From Symbiotaphrina buchneri (lineage: Eukaryota; Ascomycota; Symbiotaphrinales; Symbiotaphrinaceae), in contig BCIG01000006.1 of the NCBI GenBank assembly GCA_001599915.1, positions 744,001-808,000 on the forward strand: a DNA stretch of 64,000 nt, read 5' to 3'. The position numbers and the translations under genes were made by a program. The notes under the pieces are model-generated. The model searched no databases and was not told the origin of the DNA. It saw nothing but the letters and a program-made list of their open reading frames with translations. Positions within the stretch are counted from its first letter, which is position 1. Each line of letters opens with the position of its first letter. This document shows, one piece after another, positions 22,501-33,269 of this stretch.

Positions 22501-23158
22501 TTTGCCTCCAAGTCCACAAGGATCAAGGTCAGTCCTGTCGCTCAATTACCTGCTGCTGGCTCCTAACATGCATGGTGCTGTTGTTTAGATCGCGTCTCGA
22601 ACCATATCCAAGCTCCAGCTGCGGCAACGGCTCTGCGACCCTGGTACTTGGACGAAGCGGTCCGGCAGTTTAAGTGTGGGAACCTTGGAGACAACCTCAT
22701 TTCCCGACACATTCTAGCTTCATCCGCACCCCTGCCTCACACACTGTCCCAACTTGCAAACCGTCGACTGCCAATGCAGACCGGTCCGCGCCTTCACCAC
22801 GCTACAACGACTCCTCCTGTTGATCCACTCTGTTGACCCTTTCTGCCGGAAATACGCCCGCATCCCGCAGCTCTGGACCTGTCCTGACACTAGAAGCTCC
22901 GACCTTAATTTTCCTTCCTCATCACAATCGTTCTTTCAGACATACACCGCTCACCTCAATCCTCTCTCCCACTCGTTCGATAACAACTGCTCCCATACAA
23001 CTTTCTGACTGGTATTCAATCGAGAAAGCCACGCTGGTTGTCGGTCATCGGTGATTACTTGAACTGTCAAGCTTCTGGAAACAGCTCCAGATCTACCAAA
23101 CAGTTCAGGAACAGATACGAAGACTTGAGAATGACCTCCTGACCCAGCTTCAGCTACA
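19534..23158. other. Long gene-poor region upstream of the Ime2-like kinase
   Basis: 3.6 kb between divergent genes. I find no frame with family features; ORFs at 20193–20456 and 20935–21441 look like chance. Several CCAAT/ATTGG pentamers occur around 21240–21330 (for example CCAATCAG near 21244). From about 22150 the plus strand is C/T-rich, typical of a fungal promoter and leader. The final kilobase probably is the long 5' UTR and promoter of the kinase, and it contains several short upstream ORFs. Confidence 0.45.
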
Positions 23159-23239
23159 GTAAGTGTACTCTTATCATATCATCGGACATTCTCTTGCTTC
23201 GTCCCTTAGTCCGCATGTAACATGTCTAACTTCTGATAG
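23159..23239 (+). other. Probable 5'-leader intron of the kinase gene
   Basis: GTAAGT at 23159 and TTCTGATAG ending at 23239, with a CTAAC branch-like element between, make an 81-bp intron in the leader about 110 bp before the start codon. Confidence 0.5.
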
Positions 23240-23347
23240 CAAGCTTGTCGCTTTGTGACTGAACGGACATATTACTTGGTGCAATAATTGCCCTGTACTT
23301 GTGGACCCGTTTCTTTTGATAGCTCTAGCAGACTCGAAAATCCAAAC

Positions 23348-25898
23348 ATGACCGTGTCACACGACTTTATGCAGAGAGCTAGCTCTGCTCAGGGCACTGC
23401 TTCACTCTGCCTGGAAGACAAGTTTGAAGTGCTGAAGGACATTGGAGATGGTAGTTTTGGAAGTGTCGTGCTGGCGCGAGTCCGGAGTGCTGGCGCTCAT
23501 GTCGCTCGGAGAGGGACACTCGTCAGTATCCACTTCGAACGCTGAATCTCCTTTCACTCTAACCATGTTTGCAGGTCGCTATCAAATCCATGAAAAAGAC
23601 CTTTGACTCTCTAGCTCCATGCTTGGAGTTGCGAGAAGTGGTCTTCCTGCGGACCTTGCCTATCCATCCACATCTCGTTCCAGCTTTGGACATCTTCTTG
23701 GACCCCTTCAGCAAGAAGCTTCACATCTGCATGGAATACATGGACGGCAACCTCTATCAGCTTATGAAGGCTCGAGACCACAAATGCTTCGATAGCGGCA
23801 CTGTTCAGAGCATATTGTATCAGATTCTGGCCGGCCTAGAGCACATCCATGCACACAACTTCTTTCATCGAGACATCAAACCCGAGAACATCCTTGTCTC
23901 AACCTCTTCGCCTCAGGATATCAGTGGAACTTTCCGAAGGTATTCTGCTCTAGTGACTCCCCCATCTACGCCGCCTGCGTACACTATCAAGATTGCGGAC
24001 TTCGGCTTAGCTAAGGAAACGCACTCAAGACTACCATTTACCACCTACGTCTCGACTCGCTGGTACCGTGCACCTGAAGTGCTTCTCCGAGCCGGAGAGT
24101 ATTCATGGCCTGTAGATATCTGGGCTCTTGGTGCGATGGCTGTCGAGATAGCGACACTGAAACCCCTCTTTCCAGGTGGAAACGAGGTGGACCAAGTCTG
24201 GCGGGTGTGCGAAATTATGGGCAGTCCGGGAAACTGGTACAATAAGAACGGTGCAAAGGTAGGAGGAGGCGATTGGAAGGAAGGTACTAAGCTGGCACAA
24301 AAGCTCGGTTTCTCCTTTCCAAAGGTCAGTTTCTCAATCTCGCGTCCGTATCGATTCTCCCTAACAGCTCATAGATGGCACCTCATTCTATGGATACCAT
24401 CCTCCCGCCGACTCAATGGCCAGCATCTCTCAGCAATTTTGTGACGTGGTGTCTCATGTGGGACCCAAAAGCTCGTCCCACCTCGACCCAAGCTCTCAGC
24501 CATGAGTACTTCATTGATGCGGTGGACCCTCTACGGCCAAAATCCGCAGCTTCGAAGAAATTGGGTCGGAAACACTCCGAAATTGGGTTCAAGAACGATA
24601 TGGCCGATGGCCAGCCTGCATTGAACACCAAGCCGTCATGGTTCAGGAAATCACTGATCGGTCGTGAGAGTGCGCCTGCTGTTCCTCAACTTGCTACAGT
24701 ATCACACACTTCCAGCCCTGGACAGTCTCCGACGGTTTCGACCACATCAAGTCCCAAGGTGCGGCCAAGGGCTGACAAACGTGCAACCTGGACAAATGGG
24801 ATATCGAACGCGGCACCAATGCCGATTCTTCCCTCGATCCGGCCCATCTCACCTTTCTCGGACGCAGTCACAGCCCAGGCCCATGACAGAGCCTCCAAAG
24901 AGACTGACAAACGTCGTTCAATTATGGACGAAAAAACCGTGAAAAAGTTGGGACGTCAACTGTCAGTTGCTTCCCACGGTAATCACTACTCCGATACGCA
25001 CCGACAAGAGGCTGAACGCGCTCTAAATGCGAACTCGGGTCTGGCATCTCCACCGAGCGGACAAAAAGAGGGCTTCTTCTCACACCTCCGTAAGCGCGCT
25101 CGGAGGCTATCTGGACGCCACCAGGCGCCCATGTCACCCTCTGCCGACGACATCGAAGCAAATGCAGGTTGTGTTCCGTTTGCAAGCAATCGATCGTCAA
25201 TGGCTATTGACCCAATGATCGCACATCCCGGTTCTGATTTCTCCGAGTTGGACAAGACTTTGCATGGCCTCCGGTCAAGTGTTGAAGGCCCCATGCCGGC
25301 AAACGGCGCGCATCCTGGGACGCTCAAACAAAGTCATCCTGTACCCAGCAATAATGGTTTACTAAAGCGACATCATTCGTTTCGACAGGACCAGCATGCT
25401 CGCTCCGTCGAGAATCTGGGTTCAATAGAAGAGCATGGCGGCCCCATCTCGAGTCGTACTCGACGTGCCTTGAAGAGCACCAACTACCCTAGCAACTACT
25501 ACGAAACACCTGAGGAGGCTGATGAACTCTTGGATGAAGTACTTCAAGCCGCGCACAAGGCCGCCGCAAACATGGACCGGAACAATCAAGGCCCACGGAC
25601 TGTTCACCGTTCGACATCTCTGTATGATGATAGTAACTATCGCTCTCCCATTCGGCAATCCGCGATCAACTTGACTCTTCAAAACCCTTACCCTACTCCT
25701 TCACCATCAGCTCGACGCAACGGCGTACTTTTCGGCCAAGAAGAACTGAATTCAGTTACGAAACCTTTGGACATCAAGAAAGGCCGCACAAAGAAGTATG
25801 ACGGCGTTTCCGAATGGCCTACTCCTCCCTATGAGGAGTCCGAATGGGCCACGGCTGCTACTTCCAGCATACACGCCGCGAGTGGTCTGTACAGGTGA
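23348..25898 (+). CDS. Ime2/MAK-family serine/threonine kinase
   Basis: Exons are 23348–23521, 23575–24324 and 24375–25898, with introns of 53 and 50 bp and phase 0 at both joins; 815 residues. The kinase domain (about residues 20–350) has the Gly loop GDGSFG, VAIKSMKK with its catalytic lysine, HRDIKPENIL, DFGLAK and the activation loop TTYVSTRWYRAPE. The TxY dual-phosphorylation site and W-Y-R-A-P-E place it in the RCK/MAK/Ime2 group between CDKs and MAPKs. Yeast Ime2 drives meiosis; filamentous fungal homologues act in light response, mating and ciliary-kinase-like roles. The long C-terminal half is basic and Ser-rich with SP sites and no other domain. An in-frame ATG at 23288 would add 20 residues. 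I chose 23348 because the kinase domain starts soon after it. Confidence 0.92.
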
Positions 25899-26725
25899 TC
25901 CAGACGGAGTTCTAAAAGTGCTTGTTTTGAGTTCGGCGTCGGCACCATACTTTGGCTCATTCCTTGGATGCAAGATCCGTTTGCTGTCGAACACCCAACG
26001 TCTGGCACGGGCACGGCATCGCATTCACACGACCATCACATCAAGCTTAGGCGTGTTCATGGCTCTACCGCCATTTCTTTGCATATTCTGTCCTGAACAT
26101 TTGCTATCTTTCCTTGATCATCTATTGGAGGCACCGGAGTTTTCGATGACATTCAGCTTAATACCCCTTCGCCAATAGCGCGCTGCTCGCATCTGCTTCA
26201 TCGTACCTTGCGCTCTGGCCTAGCTGCATTTCTCGGTTTCAAGTTGTGAATATCAAAACGAGCTGTTGACACAGAATCAAATCTCCTCTGTTACATGGCA
26301 TTTAGCCCAACTCTGTCGTTCTTTGACAATTTTCTTGGCTGGACATTGGTCGTTCCTATCCGGCGCTGTAGCATACATCTAATTCGCAATCCGTGGCTGT
26401 GGAACGGCAAAGGCGCACGAAGCTATGGAAGTACGGTGGAAAAGTCAATTCCGCTGAGATAATCATATAGAATCAATTGAATTCCTGGCTCAAGTGCCTT
26501 GGTATCTACAGCCTGCTGTCCCTAATCAAGATGTTCTTGAAATCAATCAAGCTCGATTTTGCACGTGTGTAGACCTAAATAGGCAGTGTTGCTGATTGTG
26601 GCCCGGGCCGCCAGAAAAATCCGACGGCAGCAACCGAATAGACAACATCCAGCACCATCCTCAGACTGAGAATCAGCACCGCATCCCCGCTCAACGACAG
26701 GGAACTGGCGTCAGTCAAAACCAAC
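25899..26725. other. Intergenic between kinase and mitochondrial protein
   Basis: 827 bp, both genes on the plus strand. It holds the 3' UTR of the kinase and the promoter of the next gene. I see no further gene. Confidence 0.5.
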
Positions 26726-27654
26726 ATGGCATCCTCCCGCATAATCCGCAAAGCCATTGTCCAACCTCTCCCACTATCCTTCCTCCGGCCGCTTCCTCCA
26801 CCACAACACGCACCGTCCTTCCTGCGTCTGCTCGCACGGCATGCCTCCTCGTCGAGCAGCGCCTCGAGTAGCGGCGCGAAGCCAGCCAAGGGCAACCTGC
26901 TAGCGAAGCCGACCAAGTTCACGCCTCCATCGCATCCGTCTCGACTACGCAAGCCGCGGGCGGGATATGTGTACGGGCCGGAGCTGACGGCGGAGCAGCG
27001 GGAGCAGCAGCGGCAGAAGAAGTACCCGAACATGATGCCGCCCGAGGGCACGATGATGCATTGGTTCCTGACGAATCGGCGGATACATCTTTGGATCACG
27101 TTGGTAAGTTTATCTTCTCCAAATTGCTACGGGCCCCCCTTGCCAGGGCATCGGTGCCAGACTAACACGGCGAATCTCAACAGGGCACGCTCAGCGTCCT
27201 CGCAACCATCTCCTTCGTGCAGAACTTCATCCTGACCTCTCCCTTCGCGCACATGCTTCCCGCCGCGTCCTCCTTCTGGGCGCACCCCATCTCCTTCGTG
27301 CGCACCTGGCTCGAAGTCTACAAGCTGCACGTCGCCCACCGCAGCGCCGAGACCGCCGACCGCCGCCGCCAGAAGGTCGAGGACGTCCGCAAGCGCGCTG
27401 AGTACCGCAAGGCCCACGGCCTGGATACCGAGGAGGGCCTTGGTGGCTGGAGCTTTAGGGAGGGTAAGGAGGATATGGGCCCCGCGATCCCGACGGCAAA
27501 CCCGGATGTTGATGCGAGCCCTGTGGCTGTTGATGCGCCGGCCGTGGAGGGTGGCTCGCCGGTTGCTGCGGCGGCAACTGCAGCTTCGGATGAGTATACT
27601 GATTTTGAGGGGAAGAGGAAAAGGCCGGTCAAGAAGTGGTTGGGGATTTGGTAG
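26726..27654 (+). CDS. Mitochondrial membrane protein of unknown function
   Basis: Exons are 26726–27103 and 27184–27654, with an 80-bp intron (GTAAGT…CAACAG) and phase 0; 282 residues. The first ~45 residues form a Ser/Arg/Leu-rich presequence (MASSRIIRKAIVQPLPLSFL…LLARHASSSS). A basic/Pro segment (KPRAGYVYGPELTAEQREQ) leads to NRRIHLWITLGTLSVLATISFVQNFIL, which gives one clear membrane span across the splice junction. After HMLPAASSFWAHPISFVRTWLEVYKLHV comes a charged helical stretch (ETADRRRQKVEDVRKRAEYRK) and an Ala/acidic tail. The architecture suggests a single-pass inner-membrane protein. I do not recognise the family and assign no function. Confidence 0.8.
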
Positions 27655-27821
27655 AGTTCATGCAGAACCTCTGTGGGATTATCTAGCATTGTACATTGTA
27701 TCTTGGAAGCCTAGGCTTCTTCACAGTCCATAGCACCAAAACTCCACCCATGCAATATGCTCCTCTCGTGCTCTTTCCGCCGCAGCCCATTGATATCCGC
27801 CCGCCGTCCCCAAAGGGAGTA

Positions 27822-29011
27822 CTAGCTCCCTATGTCGACAGCCTGTAGTCCCTCTAGCACGTCCATACCCACTCCTCCTTTCGCAACCACCATCTCCACC
27901 ATTCGACTTATGAGTCCCCTCTTCACGCCTCCCCGGGGCGGCCTCCAGACCCCCGCACCTTCCACCTCCTGCGCAGAAGCCTTCGCCGCCCCCTGTGCAC
28001 CAGTCCCGGCTGTAGCTGTATTGACTCCTGGCGCCGTGAGCCGACTAGGAGGGTCAATGGACCGGATGGCCAGCACATTCAAGCCCTCCTGGGCATCATC
28101 CGACGCTGTAGCCGCGACGGAGATGGCTAGCACCATGTCCGCAACACACAGCTCCTCCTTGTCGGGGTCGAAGATGATGTTGTCGCCCACGGCCATGACG
28201 AGCAGCATCACGGGAGGCTTCATCCAGCGCTGCGGCGTGCCTTTGGCTTTCGTGGCGGCTTTGCTGGAGCTGGAGGAGGGGTAGAGGGGTACGGCGGCCG
28301 CCCAGTCGTCGTCGAACAGCGGGTCTTCGTCGAGTTCGGAAATGAGGCGCGGAAGACGGGTTGAGAGGAGGGCGAGATGTGTGGTTAGAGAGAGGAGAGG
28401 GAGGGGGTATGAGAGTGGTGGTGAGAGTAGGAGGATCTGAAGCGGACGCCCAGTTAGCAATCTGTAGCCTAGCCGTCGTGTAAGAGGAGCGGACTTACAT
28501 CGATGTAAAGCTTCCAGTGGAAGCGTCGGTTGATCACCAACCTGTCCCTCAGGTAGTCCTCGGCCAACAACGCCTCGCTGAGCATCTGGCTCAAGAAGAC
28601 CGGCAGCGCATCGTCGTCCCTGTAGCCCGGCAGGTCGATCGCGAGCTCCACCCACTCATTCCTGCCCCGGGTCGCATCCACGCCCGCAGTCTCCTCATCG
28701 TCATCGTCTGCGTCCTCGCCACTGCCTCCACCAGTTCCTAAATGCCGCTCTTGCGCCGCCAGAGACGCCGCCGTGGGGTTCGACGCTTCCACCTCTGCCT
28801 TGACGCCAACCACGGCTTCGGTCCCGTCCGCGAAGCATATCCGCGCGCTGCCGTTGGTGGAGGGCAGGATGTCGGTCTCGGCGATCAAGGGCCGGAATTG
28901 CGTCGGCAGCCGTGAGTCTGGCCGGATTGGGGGGTGCAGCGAGAGGGAGGTGTGTAGGTAGGAGAGCTCGGCGGGCGAGAGCAGAGGGTGTGGTGTGGTC
29001 GCGGGAGCCAT
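27822..29011 (-). CDS. RRP42: RNA exosome core subunit Rrp42
   Basis: An RNase PH-like subunit of the nine-member exosome ring, needed for rRNA processing and RNA decay in nucleus and cytoplasm. Exons are 28499–29011 and 27822–28436, with a 62-bp intron, phase 0 and 375 residues. Typical order: N-terminal LSPAELSYLHTSLSLHPPIRPDSR and the first strand (GSARICFADGTEAVVGVKAEV), then an acidic low-complexity insert (EDADDDDEE) usual in fungi, and the helix ALPVFLSQMLSEALL. The second half carries RFHWKLYIDILLLS and the conserved block GDNIIFDPDKEELCVADMVLAISV. Catalytic residues are absent in eukaryotic Rrp42, so none is expected. It is convergent with the preceding plus-strand gene, 167 bp apart. 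Confidence 0.93.
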
Positions 29012-29735
29012 TGTGGCCCCTGGACAGACCTACGATGAGGTCTTTGGGGTTCAGGTAGAGGAAGTGCGATTGAGGCTAACTTTGAGGATCCAAGAATGCG
29101 AGCATGGTGAAGTTTTGGCTGAAGAACGGAAATCTGAATGCTCATACTACGAAGTACTCCACAATCCCAAAGTTTTAGCAGAAAGCGGAACAAAGTTGTT
29201 CCCGTCTTTTGCTAACCACAACGGGATATTTATGATTGACGTCGTGGCTCCTCATTGATGTATCCTACCATACTACGATTATTATTCCCAAATTCTAGTG
29301 GTTCTGATTTGCAAGGAAGAAAGACAGCTCAGTATTAACAATCAAATTCTCAATTGGGGCACTCGGTGTGCTATTATATGCGGCGTTTTGGCAGCTACCA
29401 TGCTTTCCTTGTTAGCTCGAGCGACTCCATTGCTTGTCTCCTTTAAACATGCAGGTGACCAGGCTCCAATTAAGCAGTCAGCGGACTGTTCAGCTTGCTG
29501 CCAAAGATATCATGAGTGGAATTACTGGTCCTTTTGCTGCGGCACCCAGACTGTTTATGGCCAATTAAACAATGTCCGTAGTGACTCGTCTGTTTGGACC
29601 CCTACTAATTGAACATGTAGGAGACATTGATATCTGTTTGGTGGAGAGCTGGCTTTAGATTGAGGCTCCAAACATTCTTTGCATATTCTATAGCTTATGA
29701 AACGGACAATGTAATGATATGAGCGCCTCTGCGTT
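29012..29735. other. Intergenic; weak plus-strand ORF at 29298–29612
   Basis: The 104-codon ORF has a hydrophobic stretch (CAIICGVLAATMLSLLARAT) and several cysteines (SADCSACCQRY, FCCGTQ). It could be a small secreted protein, but the signal-like segment is not at the start and there is no other support. No CDS is claimed. Confidence 0.35.
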
Positions 29736-30859
29736 TCACCACGGATACTCCTGGGTGTTTAATCAGCACAATCAACATCAACCTAGAACGCATGGACGTA
29801 CATTGCCTTCCCATGTCCAAAACGTGCCGCTCTGCTCGACAGTCTTGCTAGTAATCACCGGCAGCATCTTACTTACACTCTCTTCCGGCTGGATTTGGCC
29901 TCCTGGGATTTCCCATGCCGTCTCGATGTTGGGGTTCGACATATCCCTTCAGTTTAAATGTCAACATTCTCCGAACTTCTGCACCGCAAGAAAAGGGGCC
30001 GTCTCACGTCTCGACTTCACCCGGATGCATTGCCAGGATAACAGTCTTGCTGCCCTTCCGCTTCAGTTCTGCGACCATATGCTAAATTCTGTCAGCAATG
30101 TGCCGAAAGCACGTACGGACAGGCATACCCTCAGAGCCTGATTCAATGCAGCTTTCGACGCTCCATATGCTGCCAGTCTATGGCCGAGCTGTTAGCTGGA
30201 AGAACGGGATGTCTCGCTGGTATAAGGGCTTACCCATCCTCGAAGTCACGGAAGATGGTGGTCGAGCCCGAATCACTGGACATGAACGTGACGCTGCCGA
30301 TCAAAGGGACATTCTTCAATAACTGCTGTCCGGTAATGATCGGACCTATGCTGTTGGTATGCAAGTGGAAGGCAAAATCGGCGAAAGAACTTTCACAACA
30401 TATCAGTGCTGAAGCTCAAGGGACAGAGTTGCCTCTAGAATGCTGACACTTCTGTTGCTCTCTATCATTGTCTGTCAGAATCGATCCAGTCCAAGGTCGA
30501 GTACGATAATTACATTAGGATACTTGTTGACACCAGCATTGATGACCACATAATCCAGCTTCTTGGTGATCAAGGGCACGGCTTTGGCGAATTCCTGGAC
30601 ATCATCCGCCGTCAGAGGTGCTCTTTTTTCGGTTTCAGCCAGGTCATGAACCGTTGAATCATACTATTATGCTCTCTTCACTGCTAACATCACACTGCAG
30701 GATGTGCAATTGCTGGGGCGGGGCAGTTGCCGCGAGCTCTTCCAGCTTCGAGGCCTTCGTCCGCGCGGTGCCAATGACGGTGTTTCCCTGCTGTAGCAAT
30801 TGGCGCACCAGCTCGAGGCCTATGCCTCTGCTTGCGCCGACGATACACCAGGTAGTCAT
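29736..30859 (-). CDS. Short-chain dehydrogenase/reductase, possibly with a damaged 5' junction
   Basis: A Rossmann-fold NAD(P)-dependent oxidoreductase; the substrate is unknown. The N-terminus MTTWCIVGASRGIGLELVRQ has the cofactor motif GASRGIG, and CDV follows. Then come NAGVNKY, the Ser before the active site (SDSGS), and the catalytic YGASK (Tyr and Lys). The C-terminus GTFWTWEGN|EYPW is typical of the C-factor-like SDRs. Exons after the first: about 30514–30665, 30425–30471, 30234–30389, 30129–30177, 30008–30081, 29802–29946 and 29736–29750 (a 15-nt last exon). From exon 4 on, introns of 47–61 bp fit well. Two places are odd. Exon 1 (30859 to about 30668) does not connect in phase with the next frame. 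One intron would be only 35 bp (30390–30424). The gene may carry a frameshift. Confidence 0.75.
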
Positions 30860-31858
30860 GGCCAGGGAATAGTGGGAGATGGAGAAGGAGCTAAAGAGAC
30901 AATTCAGGGGACATGAAATGGGAAACTGAATTGGAATTGCTGTGCTTATTTATCTGTACTGATGAATTGTTGACGGCGTATCGCGCACGATAAGAGCATC
31001 TATCTACGGCAATACTGAGGCGGATTTGGACACCGATAACATCTCGCTCTGCATTAAAGCGGAAGTTGAGGTGATATCGCCTTCGAGAAGGTCCTGCCGA
31101 GAAGGCCAAGATAGTTCTAGCGCTGGATGGAGTGGTGGTCGTAGTGGCCGGTACCTGAATTCCATGTCGTGGATGATTTGCTGGGTTAGCTGGGGATGAG
31201 ATCATGGCAAAAATTGTTAGAAGGCAAACAAACAACTGCTGCAGTTTTTCCGGCTGGAATTTTCCCTTCAAATTATATTCGCGTGAAGCTTCAGTTGATG
31301 GCCAAGACACATTGAGTAGGCGAGCAATGCATCCGATTTCCTTTCTAGAGCCCTTGGCTGGCTGGCCTGACAGTAAAGATCGTACGATTTTCCCTTCCTG
31401 CCCGAGGCATCTGCCGGTAGGAACGGATCAAGGGGAAAATGCGCCTCGGGCTTTGGACACTTTCAGCCACTGCCTTCTGCCGATGGCTACACAAATTCTG
31501 GCAGTGTGATGGCAGTATGTCCCGGGCCAATGATATGGCAGCTATTTCTGTTTATTGGTGGCCACTGCTGAACCCGGACTTTCTCCGATCTCTCCCGTCG
31601 ATTACGATTGGTGTGCGCTGATTGGCTGTAGGATGGCCACACAAGCCACTTCGATGACTTCCGTTGCCGTCACCGCCCAAATTTTCTGTCCAGTCGTGGT
31701 CGCTAACGCTACCACCTCACCTTTCCTTGACTTGAACTAGACACTCTCATTCTTCTTCCACTCCAAAACATCTTCACCACCAAGCCATCCGCCTCTCTTC
31801 AAAAGTCATTTAGCCTTTGCTTACAGGTTTTATGCAACCTTTTTATTCCTAATTCAAC
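30860..31858. promoter_or_regulatory. Divergent promoter, dehydrogenase (-) and cytochrome c (+)
   Basis: A 1-kb region with a cluster of CCAAT pentamers near 31527–31625 (listed separately). The last 120 bp before cytochrome c are C/T-rich. A 139-codon minus frame (30891–31310) has no features and is taken as chance. Confidence 0.5.
31527..31625. promoter_or_regulatory. Cluster of four CCAAT-box cores upstream of cytochrome c
   Basis: CCAAT at 31527–31531, and its complement ATTGG at 31554–31558, 31607–31611 and 31621–31625, 230–330 bp before the cytochrome c start. In fungi the CCAAT-binding (HAP) complex activates respiratory genes including cytochrome c. Occupancy here is inferred. Confidence 0.5.
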
Positions 31859-32752
<894 letters not shown>

Positions 32753-33269
32753 ATGCAGCTTCCCCTGTTGCATAACCCCCGCATCTCCTCCCGACACATC
32801 TCTCCTCCCCTCTCCGCTTTTCACCCTCATCCCGGTCTTCGGCGGCGTGAAGATCTACGGCCCACCGGGCTGGTTGTACCATTAGCGTCTTAGACTCTGT
32901 ACTCCTCAATAATAGACATCTTTTTGTCCATATTCTTCCGTCTCCATGTCACATATTGCGTGGGTTGTACTGGTTGAACTTCGACTATGTTTCTAGTTCC
33001 CTAGTCACTGCTGCACATGCCGTTTCCAGTGGGGACTTGGAAGTGCTCTTTGTTATCCTGTGACGACCCCTTGATGAAGTCCACTTCACAGCTCACGAGA
33101 GGCTTCCTTGCTGCCACGCGCAGCCTTCCTTATTCAAATGCAAGCCACATCACATGCTCCGGAATGCCACAACCTCCGACATCCTTGCTCTCCCATGTCC
33201 CTCGATGCACTGAATCCATGCCTCGACGCACCCGATCCCATGCCACGCCATCCAAATCAATTCAAGCCA
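32753..33269. other. Convergent 3' flanks of cytochrome c and ATE1
   Basis: 517 bp without a supported gene. A TATTGAGGAG/AATAATAG-type A/T patch near 32905 may be the cytochrome c poly(A) region. Confidence 0.45.
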
